This document shows, in pieces, positions 16,886-26,749 of a stretch of DNA of 64,000 nt (positions are counted from its first letter, which is position 1; every line of letters begins with the position of its first letter). Under the pieces are notes generated by a model. The model saw nothing but the letters and a program-made list of their open reading frames with translations. It was not told where the DNA came from and made no database searches. The position numbers and the translations under genes are program-made. Source of the stretch: DATBLE01 sp963837265 (GTDB taxonomy: Bacteria; Actinomycetota; Thermoleophilia; Gaiellales; Gaiellaceae); the NCBI GenBank assembly GCA_963837265.1, contig CAWIMQ010000001.1, positions 496,001 through 560,000 on the forward strand. The letters run 5' to 3'.

Positions 16886-17012
16886 CTCCCGATCGCCCGG
16901 GGCGCGAACGCCGTCTTCGTCGCACGGCAGCTCGGCCACGCCTCCCCGACCGCCACCATCCGCGTCTACGCCCACCTGTTCAACCGGGCCGAGCACGGCC
17001 GGCGCACGGGCA
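16886..17012 (+). pseudogene. Tyrosine recombinase C-terminal remnant
   Basis: The plus strand encodes GANAVFVARQLGHASPTAT then IRVYAHLFNRAEHG. This is the very end of a phage-type integrase, including the HxxH/QLGH box and the nucleophile tyrosine in RVYAHLF. Nothing upstream continues the gene. It is cut off between two secreted-protein genes. Confidence 0.65.
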
Positions 17013-17090
17013 ACGTCCGAGCCGAGCGATCTCGTGACCGTGACCATCGTGTCCGAGACCACGGCGGCGGATCTTGGGGACAGGCGGGAG

Positions 17091-20000
17091 CTAGTTCGTA
17101 GTGTGAATGTGCAGCGTTGCGCTCGTCAGCGCAGGTGGCCCGGTATGGGAAACAGTGATGTTGATGTCCTTGTTGTTTCCGCTGGGCAAGCTGATGTTGA
17201 ACGGCGTCGAAGACCGTGGTGTGGCCGGCCAGGATCGTCAGCGTCGTCGACCCGCTCGCATCGCCGGTCCATGTGACGGTGACGCTGATGTCCGACGAGT
17301 AGGTCGTCGAGTGGCCGGCCGAGTCGATGAGGCTCACCGTCGACGAGAAGGTCGTTCCCTTCTTGACGTTAGCGGTTGCTCCGGTACAGGCGGACGCGGC
17401 GTCAATGCAGAGCGCTACGGGGGCAGCGGTGTAGGTCACCGTGTTGTCCGTACTCGTGGACGCCGTGTTGGCGTTGCCGACCGCGTCGTGGGCGACGCCG
17501 GCGGCGATCGACGCGATCACGGTGCCGGAAGACGTCATGCCGCTGACGGCGACGTTGTAGGTGGTGCCGCTGCCGGTGACGGTTGCGGTGGTCGCGCCGG
17601 CGGTGCCGCCGAGCGTCACGTCGCCGGTGGCGAAGTCGGTGGTCGACTCGCTGAAGACGACCGTGAAGTCGATCGGCGAGGAGCTCGTCGGGTCGCCCTG
17701 GCCGGAGGCCTCGTCGATCGTGACGCTCGGCCCGTCGAGGTCGACGTCGTAGACCTGGCCGGTGAAGTTCCCGTTGCCGGTGCCCGTGCCGCCGAGCTTG
17801 TTTCCGGCGGCGTCGAGGATCGAGTCGTCGTCGACGAGGTCGAGCCCGAGGGTGCCGGTACCGCTCGTGCCGGTGCTCGCGGTCACCGTCCAGGTCGTCC
17901 CGCTGCCCGTCACGCCGGTGGCGGCGGGGGTGCCGCCGAGGCCGGTGTTGGCGAGGCTGAAGTCGGCGGCGTCGACGCCGGTGACGCTCTCGCCGAAGGT
18001 GACGGTCCAGTGGACGGTGGCGGCGTTCGTCGGCGACGCGTCGGCACGGACGATCGAGGACGCGTCGGGTGCGGTCCCGTCGTACTTGAAGGTGGCGCTC
18101 GCGTGCGGGCTCGAGGTGTTGCCGGCCTGGTCGGTGCAGGTGCCGTCGACGCTGAGCCCGGTGCCGTCGGGGCCGCCGTACGAGGGCGCCGAGCAGGAGC
18201 TGATGCCGCTGGTCGCGTCGCTGCCGGTCACCGTCCAGGTACCGTGTGGTTGTACCAGCCGTTCAGGTCGGGCGAGCGGTCGAAGGTGACCGCGGTCACG
18301 GACGGCTTCGTCGCGTCGTACTCGAAGATCGCGCCGTCCGCGCTCGCGCTGTTGCCGGCGTTGTCGGTGCAGCTGCGGGTCGCGGTCAGGCCGGTTCCGT
18401 CCGGGCCGGTGTAGTCGCTCGACTGGCAGGTGTCGATCCCGCTGGTCGCGTCCGTGCCGCTCGCCGTCCAGGTGACCGCGTGGTTGTACCAGCCGTTGTG
18501 GTCGGGCGAGCGGTCGGGGCTGACGGAGACGCTCGGATCGGTCGCGTCGTACTTGAAGGTCGCACCGTCGGCGCTCGCGCTGTTGCCGGCGTTGTCGGTG
18601 CAGCTGCGGGTCGCGGTCAGGCCGGTTCCGTCCGGGCCCGTGTAGTCGCTCGACTGGCAGGTGTCGATCCCGCTGGTCGCGTCCGTGCCGCTCGCCGTCC
18701 AGGTGACCGCGTGGTTGTACCAGCCGTTGTGGTCGGGCGAGCGGTCGGGGCTGACGGAGACGCTCGGATCGGTCGCGTCGTACTTGAAGGTCGCACCGTC
18801 GGCGCTCGCGCTGTTGCCGGCGTTGTCGGTGCAGCTGCGGGTCGCGGTCAGCCCGGTCCACGTCCGGGCCGGTGTAGTCGCTCGACTGGCAGGTGTCGAT
18901 CCCGCTGGTCGCGTCCGTGCCGCTCGCCGTCCAGGTGACCGCGTGGTTGTACCAGCCGTTCAGGTCGGGCGAGCGGTCGGGGCTGACGGAGACGCTCGGA
19001 TCGGTCGCGTCGTACTTGAAGCCGATCGAGTCGGAGGCGCTGTTCCCGGCGAGGTCGGTGCAGTTGAAGGTGAGCGAGCCGGAGGCGGTGTCAGGGCCGG
19101 TGTAGTCGACGTTCGCGTCGCAGGTGTCGATCCCGCTGGTCGCGTCGGTGCTCGCCCCGGCCGAGAACGTGACCGCGTGGTTGTACCAGCCGTTGTGGTC
19201 GGGCGAACGGCCCGCGTCGATCGAGACGACCGGGTTGGTGGAGTCGTACTTGAAGCTGATCGAGTCGGACGCGCTGTTTCCGGCCAGGTCGGTGCAGTTG
19301 AAGGTGAGCGAGCCCGACGCGGTGTCCGGACCGCTGTAGTTGACGGTCGGGTCGCAGGTGTCGATCCCGCTGGTCGCGTCGATGCTGGTCAAGGCGGTGA
19401 ACGCGACCAGGTGGTTGTACCAGCCGTTCTGATCGGCCGGCCGGCCGGCGGTCGCGTGCACGACGGGCGCGGTCGCGTCGTACTGGAACGAGATCGAGCC
19501 AGACACGCTGTTCCCGGCCAGGTCGGTGCAGGAGAAGTCGAGCGAGCCCGACGCCGTGTCCGGGCCGGTGTAGCTCACATCCAGGTCGCAGGTGTCGATG
19601 CCGCTTCCGCCCGTGTCGGTGCTCGACCCGGCCGAGAAGGTGACCGGCTGGTTGTACCAGCCGTTCGAGTCGGCGGCCCGGCCGGCGGCCACGTTCACGA
19701 CCGGGTCGACGGTGTCCTTCGTGCGGGTGATCGAGGTCGAGCCGGAGCCGTCGCCGTAGGAGCTCGTCGCGACCGCCATGATCGTCAGCGGGCCGTCGTC
19801 GAGGCCGCTCAGGTCGAGCCCGGTGAACGAGACCGTCCCGGCGCCTGCCGGGGCGGCGGTGGAGGCGGTCACGTCGTGCGCGGGCGTCCCGTCCGAGACG
19901 GTCAGGCCGACGGTGTCGCTGGAGAGCGAGCTCGCCGGGAGGGTGACGTCGACGTCGACGCCGGCCGCGTTCGCCGCGTTCACGTACGCGCCCCCGACCC

Positions 20001-20524
20001 CGAGGCCGTTCACGAGCGACACCGACGCGGGCGCCGCCGGCAGGACGATCACGTGCGCGCTCTGCGCGCCCTCCGTCTGCCAGTTCCAGAAAGCGGTCGC
20101 GACCGTGTACTTCCACCGGCCGGTCGAAAGACCGTCTCGGTGCAGGAGAGCGGGTCGGCCGCGCCGGTCTGGGTGCCGTCGCAGGCGGCGCCCGGGGTGA
20201 TCGGCGTCCCCGGAGCGCTCTCCGCATAGCGGGCGATCACGTAGCCGCCGTGGCCGACGGTTCCGAGCGGGTTGCCCTGGAAGCTGGTCTGGTCCCAGGT
20301 CACGGTCACGTCCCGGCCCGCGAGCGCGAGCGTCGGCGTGTTCCCGGCCGGGAGCGTCCCCGCGGCTGCTCCACCGGCGCTTCCGGCGGAGGCCGCGCCG
20401 CTGAAGTAGGCGATCAGACCGCCGGCGAGCAGGCCGGCGACAAGGAGAGCTGCGCCGACCAGCAGCAAGCGGCGCCGGCAGCGGTCGCCCTGGGCGAGGA
20501 GGAAAGGATGCGCCGCAGGATCAC
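17091..20524 (-). CDS. Large exported protein with seven 77-residue Ig-like repeats (several frameshifts)
   Basis: About 1,140 residues when frames are joined. N-terminal membrane/signal segment (LLLVGAALLVAGLLAGGLIAYFS), an FN3-like domain (VTVTWDQTSFQGN...GGYVIARYAES), then seven Ig-like units each with NGWYN, SGIDTC and LAGNS/AGNT, two further Ig-like domains (VTFGESVTGVDAADFSL) and a C-terminal beta domain ending SATLHIHTTN. Shifts are inferred near 20480, 20150, 18870, 18245 and 17205; the middle two are one inserted and one missing base in repeats whose sister copies are normal. Start GTG 20524 overlaps the previous stop (GTGA). Probably a surface adhesin or stalk. Confidence 0.65.
18250..19740 (-). 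repeat. Seven tandem ~231-bp repeats encoding Ig-like modules
   Basis: The NGWYN codons recur near 19655, 19415, 19180, 18955, 18715, 18484 and 18250. Starts of equivalent segments at 18430, 18661, 18893 and 19124 are 231, 232 and 231 bases apart. The units at 18421-18651 and 18652-18882 are almost identical, indicating a recent duplication or conversion. Confidence 0.8.
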
Positions 20525-21022
20525 GGGCCGGTCTCCAGGCTGACGGTGAAGGTGGCGCCCTGGCAGGCGTTCCCGGCCGAGGTGTCCATGCCGATCGCGC
20601 CCGCGAGCTGGAGGTCGAGGGTGCCGTCGATCGCCCCCACCTTGGCGGGGACGTCCCAGCCGGCGCCGCCGTTTGTCTGGGTGGTGAAGGCGAGCGCGGC
20701 GGTGTCGCAGCCCGGGTGGCCGGCGTCGGCGCTGATCCCGCCGCTTCCCGAGGACGAGCGAGTTCACCCGCACCGGGAAGGTGTTCGGGTTCGAGATCGT
20801 CAGGTCGGACCTCACCGGTTCCGCCCGGATACAGGAGGCCGGCGGCCGGGGTGAGGGCGGCGATCGTCAGGTCGGCCGGCGATCCGACCGAGCCCGACCC
20901 GCTGCCGCTCCCCGTGGCGGTGAAGTACGCTCCCGCCCCCGCCGCCACCACCAGGGCGACGACCAGGGCGGCGAGCAGCTCGCCCGCCGGCGGCCGAGGA
21001 TGCGATGCAGGCGGCCGCTCAC
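20521..21022 (-). CDS. Exported protein with LLYPGG/CQG domain (frameshifted)
   Basis: GTG 21022 overlaps the preceding stop (GTGA). After a short basic start, the signal-type segment ELLAALVVALVVAAGAGAYFT leads to ADLTIAALTPAAGLLYPGGTGEVRSDLTISNPNTFPVRVNSL, then after shifts near 20750 and elsewhere TTQTNGGAGWDV and a C-terminal NACQGATFTVSLETGP. The LLYPGG...NPN...CQG module is shared with the genes on either side of the operon. Likely cell-surface. Confidence 0.55.
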
Positions 21023-22319
21023 GAGTGCGCGCTCCCGTCATAGGCGAGGCCGAAGCTCTGGCCCTGGCAGGCGTCCTGCTTGCCGCTGTCGACCATCAGC
21101 ACCGTCGGCGCCGTCACCGTCCCATGCGGGAGCGTGACCGACCCGTTCGCGGGCACGGTCAGCGTGTTCGTGGCGGACACGTTCAACTGGTTGATCGCAA
21201 ACCAGGAGGCGGGGCAGCCGGCCGGCATCGTCCCGAAGCCGACGGTGAGCGCGGTGACGTAGATCGGGACGTCGTTCGGGTTCGTCAGCGTCAGCGCCAC
21301 CGCCCGGCAGGCGCCGCCCGGATACAAGAGGCCGCTCAGGTCGCCGCTGATCGTGAACTCCTGGCCGGAGCCCTTGTCCACCTTCCAGGAGTAGGAGATC
21401 GCCGGGGAGACGTTCCCGGCCATGTCCACGGCGCGGACGGCGAGCTGGTGGACGCCGTTGTTCGTCGTCTGGACCACGTAGACGAGCGGCGGCGCGCACG
21501 GCTGCGGCGGGCCGTCCGCGCCCACCACCACCGTCGAGAAGGCGCCGTTCTCGGTGCTGCACTCGTAGTGGTCGATCCCCGCGCCCGGCAGGTGCGGCGT
21601 CCAGTCGAAATGCGAGGTCGCGTTCGTCGAGGGGTTCGGCGGCACCAGCGTGAACACCGGCGCGATCGGCCGGACCGTGTCGACGATCCACATCCACATC
21701 GACACCCCGGACACGTTCCCGGCCGCGTCCGCCGCCGGCGCCTTTCACTGCATGAGCGCCCTGGGCCAGGTTGCTGTACGAGGTGAACGCCGAGCAGGCC
21801 GCGAACGCGGCCGCGTCCAGCGCGCACTCGAACCGCGACGCCCCCGCGCTCGGAGTGAAGCTCGCGCTCGTCGATGCGGATACCGCGCCCGGCGCGGGCG
21901 GCTGCGGCGCCTTCACGAAGCTCGGCGCCGGCGGCGGAACCGTGTCCACCACCCACGAATGCGACGCATCCCCGGACGCCGAGTCCCTTCGAGTCGAGCG
22001 CGTGCACCTTGAACGAGTGCGACCCGTCCGCGAGACCCGAGTAGCTCTTCGGGCTCGAGCAGGCAGCGAACGCGCCGCTGTCGAGCTTGCACTGGTAGCC
22101 GGCCGCCCCCGAGCTCGAGAACGTGAACACGATGCTCGTCGAGCTGGTCGGAGTCGCGGACGGACTCGCGGACAGGCTCGGCACCGACACCTTCGCCTTC
22201 GCCAGCCCCGCTGCCGCCACCCACACCCCCACCCCGGCGAGCAGAAGCACACCGAGCAGCACCACAAGCGGCCTCCGCCTGGCACTCCCCGCTACGCTCC
22301 CCACAAACTGCCTCGTCAC
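21019..22319 (-). CDS. Exported multi-Ig protein with LLYPGG/CQG C-terminal domain (two frameshifts)
   Basis: Start GTG 22319 behind GGGGAGAGG. Signal/TM segment PLVVLLGVLLLAGVGVWVAAAG, then repeated domains with YQCKLDSGAFAACSSPKSYS and FECALDAAAFAACSAFTSYS (paired cysteines, Ig/FN3-like), WVVDTVPPPAP and WIVDTVRPIAP linkers, and a C-terminal GLLYPGGACRAVALTLTNPN...QDACQGQSFGLAYDG module. Frames must be joined near 21985 and 21745. Overlaps the next gene by GTGA. Probably a surface-displayed structural protein. Confidence 0.6.
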
Positions 22320-22405
22320 CTGGAACCCTCTCCCCTTCACTCGATTACCCCGTTTACCCACCGTTGGTGGAGGGGCGGCCGAAGCCGCCCCTCCAACTGA
22401 TGCTG

Positions 22406-22960
22406 CTAGCTGGCGTCGAAGGTCACCGTGAGACCCGTCTGGCCCTGGCAGTCGTCCTGATTCGCGAGGGTTGTAGACCATCACGACATCGAGGTCGTCG
22501 ATCAGGTACTGGTCGCCCGTGTTCAAAAAAAAGATTCAGGTCCAGCGCGGTGATTGTAACGCCGTCTGCGACCCGTTCCCCGTCCAGTTACCGAGCGGCG
22601 AGTAGAACTGGAAGTCCGACTCAACATCACAAGCAGGACTCCCACCCACCGGTCGTCGACGCCGCGGAGATCGTCGCGACGATCTGATTAGCGTCTGGTT
22701 AGCCGTGACCGTCGTTCGTCACCGATGCGCCCGTCACGACACCCAGGTCAGGACACCGTTTATAGTCGAAGTCGGGGTACAGCGTGCCCACGACCGAAGC
22801 CGCCCCTCGGAACACCCCAGGCGGTCGCGGTGCCGACTGTCGCCGTCCCCGAACCCGTGCCGGTCAACGTGAAGTACGCGAACGCGGCCGTCCCGATGCC
22901 GATCGCCAGAGCGACGACCGCCAGGAGGACGATCCGCTTCTTCGTGAAGTGCTTCCTCAT
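22406..22960 (-). CDS. Exported protein with SipW/TasA-type signal peptide (several frameshifts)
   Basis: The N-terminus MRKHFTKKRIVLLAVVALAI then GIGTAAFAYFT is nearly the same as that of the gene at 8577-9107. The rest is recovered piecewise in three frames: VVGTLYPDFDYKRCPDLG, NTGDQYLIDDLDVVMVYN and a final NQDDCQGQTGLTVTFDAS. One shift falls beside an A8 run near 22526. Whether it is decayed or mis-sequenced cannot be decided here. It heads the minus-strand operon of exported proteins. Confidence 0.55.
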
Positions 22961-23392
22961 CTCGACTCTCTCCCCTCGTTGGTTTCCGACTTCCTTGCCC
23001 GTCCACCCTGCGGGCGGTGGGAAAAGCGTGCTCGGCCCCGGCCCTCGGCCCCTCGCGAGGCTGCCGCCGACGGCCCGGGGCCCCTGCTGGGGCCTAGCCC
23101 GTGGGTCACTCGTGTCCCGGCCCTCCTCCCGTCGATTGCCGCCGTCCGTCGAGAGCGGGCAGCGCGCAGGAGGGACCGCCGGCCGGCGCTCCCGGCCACC
23201 CCGCCATGAGCACCCCGCCGGGGTGCGGCGCCCGGCACGGGTCCAGATCCCCCCCGATCCTCAACCACGCCGAGGATCGGCGCATCTCTCTCTCCCCTCT
23301 CCCCTCTTGTCTCTCTCTCCCCAGCGACCGGTGGTGCGAGGAGGCAACGACCGGTCAACTACTCAAGTACATCCGTTCCCGGGGCGAGTCAA
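22961..23392 (-). promoter_or_regulatory. Promoter and structured leader of the exported-protein operon (paralogue of 9108-9378)
   Basis: On the minus strand TTGACT (23387-23392), a 16-base spacer and GTACTT (23365-23370) align with the 9.35 kb promoter, and even the spacer is conserved (CCCCGGGA-CGG). Downstream come the GA-rich tract (23285-23322), a hairpin with perfect 9-bp arms (23254-23262 and 23272-23280) and loop GGCGTGGTT, and a G-run. The leader is ~400 bases. The stretch 23393-23699 beyond it holds no gene I can support. Confidence 0.55.
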
Positions 23393-23699
23393 TAGCGAAT
23401 TGCCTGGTGGGGATTCCGGGCGGCGAATTTCCGGCCGGATTCCGCCTCGAGGCCGGGCTCAGAGGGTCGTGTGTGTCGAGGCGTTCTGCATGCAGCGCGC
23501 CCGTCGTCCCGGCCGCTCGCTCGAAGCTGACCAGACGGCGGACGAGCGCGTTGTAGCGCGAGTGGGCTGCGTCGCCGTGCTCCGAGCGAAGCAACTCGTA
23601 GACCAGGTGCACGGCACGACGACGACGAAGGCGGCGACGTGCTCCTCGGTCGGCCCGCAGCCGTCGATGTGTGCTCACTTGTATTACACTGTGCTCGAA

Positions 23700-24128
23700 A
23701 TGGCGAGAGCAAAGAGGAAGCACGTGTCGCTTCGGGTCGAGGAGCCGACGATCGACGACCTCGACCGGCTGGCGCGCCAGCGCGGCCTGTCCAGGAACAA
23801 GCAAGCCGCGGAGCGGTACCTCGCCGAGGGCGTGCGGCGAGACGAGTTCCCGCAGATCTACTTCCGTGCCGGCACGCTCGGCCGGCGGGCTGCCTTGCTC
23901 GGTACCCGCCTCGACGTCTGGCAGGTCGTCGAGACGGTGCGCAATCACGGCAACTCGCCGGAGCAGGCCGCGGACTACCTCGGTCTGTCGCCGGAGCGCG
24001 TACATGCGGCGCTCCGCTATGCCGCCGCCCACCGTGACGAGATCGAGGACGTCGCCGGCCGCGAGACCGAGGCGGCCGAGCGCGCAGAGGAGGTCTGGCG
24101 CGCCGAGCACGAGCTACTCGCCTCGTGA
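23700..24128 (+). CDS. DUF433-type antitoxin
   Basis: 142 residues from ATG 23700: a basic N-terminal beta-strand/helix (RKHVSLRVEEPTIDDLDRL, ribbon-helix-helix-like) followed by the DUF433 helix-turn-helix (LDVWQVVETVRNHGNSPEQA, YLGLSPERVHAALRYAA). The tail is acidic. A TACACT -10-like box at 23685-23690 indicates a very short leader. It overlaps the DUF5615 toxin gene by GTGA, the usual order for this TA class. Confidence 0.75.
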   Translation: MARAKRKHVSLRVEEPTIDDLDRLARQRGLSRNKQAAERYLAEGVRRDEFPQIYFRAGTLGRRAALLGTRLDVWQVVETVRNHGNSPEQAADYLGLSPERVHAALRYAAAHRDEIEDVAGRETEAAERAEEVWRAEHELLAS

Positions 24129-24500
24129 GGCTCCTGCTCGACGAGCTCTACGCCGAGCAGATCGCCGAGAAGCTACGCGAACGCGGCCACGACGTCGTCT
24201 CGGCGAAGGTGCGCCCCCGACCTCGAAGGCCTGGCGGACGACAAGCTCTTCGGACTGATGGCGGCGGAAGAGCGGACGATCCTGACCGAGGACTGGGCCG
24301 ACTACGACCGGCTGGTGAACGATGCCGCCGCCGGAGGGGCGACGCACTACGGCGTCGTCTTCACCTCCCGACGCCGGCTTCCACGCAGCCGCGACACGAT
24401 CGGGCTCTACGTCCGCGTGCTCGACGACTTCCTGCGACGCCACCCAGCTTCGGACGCGCTCCTGCACAGCTCGCGGTGGCTCCCCGATTCACGCCTTTAG
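24125..24500 (+). CDS. DUF5615 PIN-like toxin (one frameshift)
   Basis: Starts at GTG 24125 overlapping the antitoxin stop. MRLLLDELYAEQIAEKLRERGHDVV is the DUF5615 N-terminus; after a one-base shift near 24215 the text continues DLEGLADDKLFGLMAAEERT, ILTEDWADYDRL and FTSRRRLPRSRDTIGLYVR. These are the D...TED...D acidic positions of the family. Predicted RNase toxin. Its stop overlaps that of the convergent PIN gene in TTAG. Confidence 0.65.
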
Positions 24501-24904
24501 GGCAAGAGCGTGAGCGCGGCGGTGTGCGCGGGGCCGGCCCACCGTGAAGTGACACCGTCAAGGGTGGCGAGCTTGCTCTCGGCGAGCATCTCGGTGGCGG
24601 CAACGACGGTCGCATCGACAAGACCGAGCGGGAGGTCGCGGTGACGATCGAGCAATTCGCCCGCGCGCAGCAACCAGGGTGCCGGCAGCTCGAGCAGGTC
24701 GAGCGCGCCCGCCTCGGACTCGGCCAAAAGGGCCGGGAATGCCTCCGGCCAGGGACGGAGCAGGTACTCGACTTCGACCAGCACGCACACCGGCACCAGC
24801 CGCGGCTCGCCCACCTGGTCGAGGAGCTCGCGGCAGCGCTCGTGCTCGGGGTCGGTCGCGTCGAGCAGCGCGACCAGCGGCCCCGTGTGAACGATCAGCG
24901 CCAC
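24497..24904 (-). CDS. PIN-domain protein with the first catalytic Asp replaced by His
   Basis: 135 residues from GTG 24904. LIVHTGPLVALLDATD aligns with the VapC opening strand LIVDTGPLVALLD, but the catalytic Asp is His (codon CAC instead of GAC). The other acidic residues remain (CVLVEVEYLL, LVDATVVAATEM, LATLDG). Activity would be doubtful. No antitoxin gene lies upstream. It converges on the DUF5615 gene. Confidence 0.65.
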   Translation of the reverse strand: MALIVHTGPLVALLDATDPEHERCRELLDQVGEPRLVPVCVLVEVEYLLRPWPEAFPALLAESEAGALDLLELPAPWLLRAGELLDRHRDLPLGLVDATVVAATEMLAESKLATLDGVTSRWAGPAHTAALTLLP

Positions 24905-25309
24905 GCGTCGGGCGCATAGGCGCGCTAGCGTTCCCCCACGGGCCCCCTCCTTCTGCGCTCTCGCTGACCAAGCCGCCCCTGGCCTCCCGCCGGGCAAAGC
25001 CCGGCTCCGGCCGCCACCGTGGCGTGGGGGAACCCAGGGTTCCCCCCGCGACCCTTCCTTCTTCGCTCTCGCCGACCAGCCGCCCTTGGCTCGACCCGGC
25101 GATGCGTGCGGACGCGGTCGTCCTCGTGGGAAGCCCGGACACCGTCGGCGCCGTTGGACGAGCACGCACCTCGGCAAGACCGCCGGCGTGACGTACGCCG
25201 CGGGCTGCGGGTGAGATTCCGCCGCCGCCTGTGTCGAGCGTTCAGAGCGGCGTGCCCATGCGGCCGGCGAAGCCGTCGCTGCGCCGCCCGGGCGCTCCCG
25301 GATCAGCGG
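24905..25309. other. Intergenic stretch with two degenerate direct repeats and one palindrome
   Basis: No gene is supported. On the minus strand two ~55-base segments (about 24945-24995 and 25048-25100) are similar, with shared blocks such as GGCGGCT-GGTC-GCGAGAGCG-AGAAGGA. Between them is the palindrome at 25026-25046. Confidence 0.35.
25026..25046. repeat. 21-bp perfect inverted repeat
   Basis: GGGGGAACCC, one central A, GGGTTCCCCC. Could form a tight cruciform or hairpin. Its role is unknown; a terminator function for the PIN gene on the minus strand is unlikely because it lies upstream. Confidence 0.4.
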
Positions 25310-25709
25310 CTACTCGACGACGACCGTGACCGACTTGGTGTCGCTGCTGGGGAAGATGCTGCCGAGGATCGGGAACCCGAGGTTCCCCCGTCGAGGCGTT
25401 CCCGCTCACGGTGAGCTGGTCGCCCGCCTCCAGGCCCGACGGGTCGGGGCACGTCCCGCCCGAGACCCAGCTGATCGCGAGCCCGTTCGCTGCGTTGTCG
25501 CCAACGCTGCTCGGGCTGACGCCGGGGCTCACCCGGCACGTGATCGCCGCCCGGCCCGCGGCCCGGACGGCGTCGTTGAGCGTGATCTGGCGGTAGAAGA
25601 AGACACCGGTCTGGAGGAGCGCCGCCACCAGGAGCACCAGCGGCAGCACCACGCCGGCGAACTCGACCAGCGACTGACCTTCCTCGTTCCGGAGGCGCGC
25701 GCGGCTCAC
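25310..25709 (-). CDS. TadE-like pseudopilin (one frameshift)
   Basis: Start GTG 25709 overlaps the TadG-like stop. RNEEGQSLVEFAGVVLPLVLLV is the class III prepilin-type segment (GQxxxEF plus hydrophobic helix), followed by FYRQITLNDAVRAAGRAAI, the TadE signature, and CRVSPG...GGTCPDPSG with a probable disulphide. A one-base shift near 25390 restores a C-terminus PILGSIFPSSDTKSVTVVVE. Minor pilin or assembly factor of the Tad system. Confidence 0.7.
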
Positions 25710-26699
25710 TGGTAGTCAACCAGGTAGACGGCGCTCGCGCCGAAGTTGGTCTGGCCCGGGACGCCGACCCCGTCCAGCGGGATCAACCGGATGAACGTGC
25801 CGGTGATGTCGCCCGAGTTCCCGCCGGCGTGCGGCGGGTGATTGGGATCGAGCCGGAAGGCGGCGAACCCGATGATGTGAAATTCGCCGCCCGAGCCGCC
25901 GCCGCTGCTCGCGTCGTAGACGGGGAGCAGGATGTCGTAGTAGCCGTCGTCCCACCAGAGGCTCTTGACGTTGTAGACGATCTTCTTCATGTTCCCGGCC
26001 CCGGTGGCGGCGTAGTCGCCGAGCACGCGGGTCACGGGGCAGTTCTGCTGGGCGGCGCAGGCGGGGTCGGGGACGCAGCTCCGCGCGGGGCGATGTCCCC
26101 AACATGCCCCGGCGGGCCTAGTTTGTACGATGTCAACGCCGCCGAAGCTGCCCGAGCCGTACCCGTCGTTCAACTTGTTGAAGACCAGCGTCCCGTACCA
26201 CCCGATCCCGTGTGCCAGCAGGTCGTCGGAGGGGAACGGCGAGCGGCATCACCGCCCCGGCCTGGACGACCCCGAAGACGGCCGCCTTGGCGTTCGCGTG
26301 CCGGTCGTGCTGCGCCGAGGCCGGCACCATCGCCTGCGGCAGCTCGCCCTTGTCCTTCACCGCCGTCACCTTCACCCAGCCCGCGCTCACGTCGGCCTGG
26401 ATCGAGCTCGTCGCCAGGCTGTTCGCGGTAGCGTTGGCGCCCGCGGCGGCGGTCGCGGCGGCGCCGTCGCCGGTGAGGGCGAGCTTCTGGGCGCCGGCGA
26501 GCGCGGCCACGTCGGCTCCGCGCTGGAGGATCCGGTCGTTGCCGAACCAGGCACCGACGTTAGTGACCAGCATGACCACGCCGACGAGCGCGATCATCGT
26601 CGCCGCCGTCACCCAGAGCACCTGCCCCTGCTGGTCGCGGTAGCGGGCAGCCGTGACCGCCAACGTCTCGCAACGCGAATCGAGCCAACGCTTGATCAT
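25706..26699 (-). CDS. TadG-like pilus assembly protein (one frameshift)
   Basis: ATG 26699 follows GGGGAGAGGGGC. RDQQGQVLWVTAATMIALVGVVMLVTNVG is the TadG-like N-terminal membrane helix, followed by RILQRGADVAALAGAQKLA, the conserved repeat of 'new A/G' after the helix. The frame shifts near 26225 and continues with NKLNDGYGSGSFGGVDIVQT...CVPDPACAAQQNCPV and YYDILLPVYDAS. No vWA domain is present here, unlike the TadG at 30904. Exported, membrane-anchored. Confidence 0.65.
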
Positions 26700-26749
26700 C
26701 TGCCCCTCTCCCCTTGCCACCGGGCCGTGACGACCGTATAGCTTGTCCC

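Noticed and set aside
18250..19740. CRISPR array
   Set aside because: Units are 231 bp, coding, contiguous and lack unique spacers between short repeats; they are protein-domain repeats.
23355..24110. Minus-strand frame opposite the DUF433 gene with a VHLVYELLRSEHGDA segment
   Set aside because: Mostly antisense to a confident gene; the remaining part has no recognisable motif or start.
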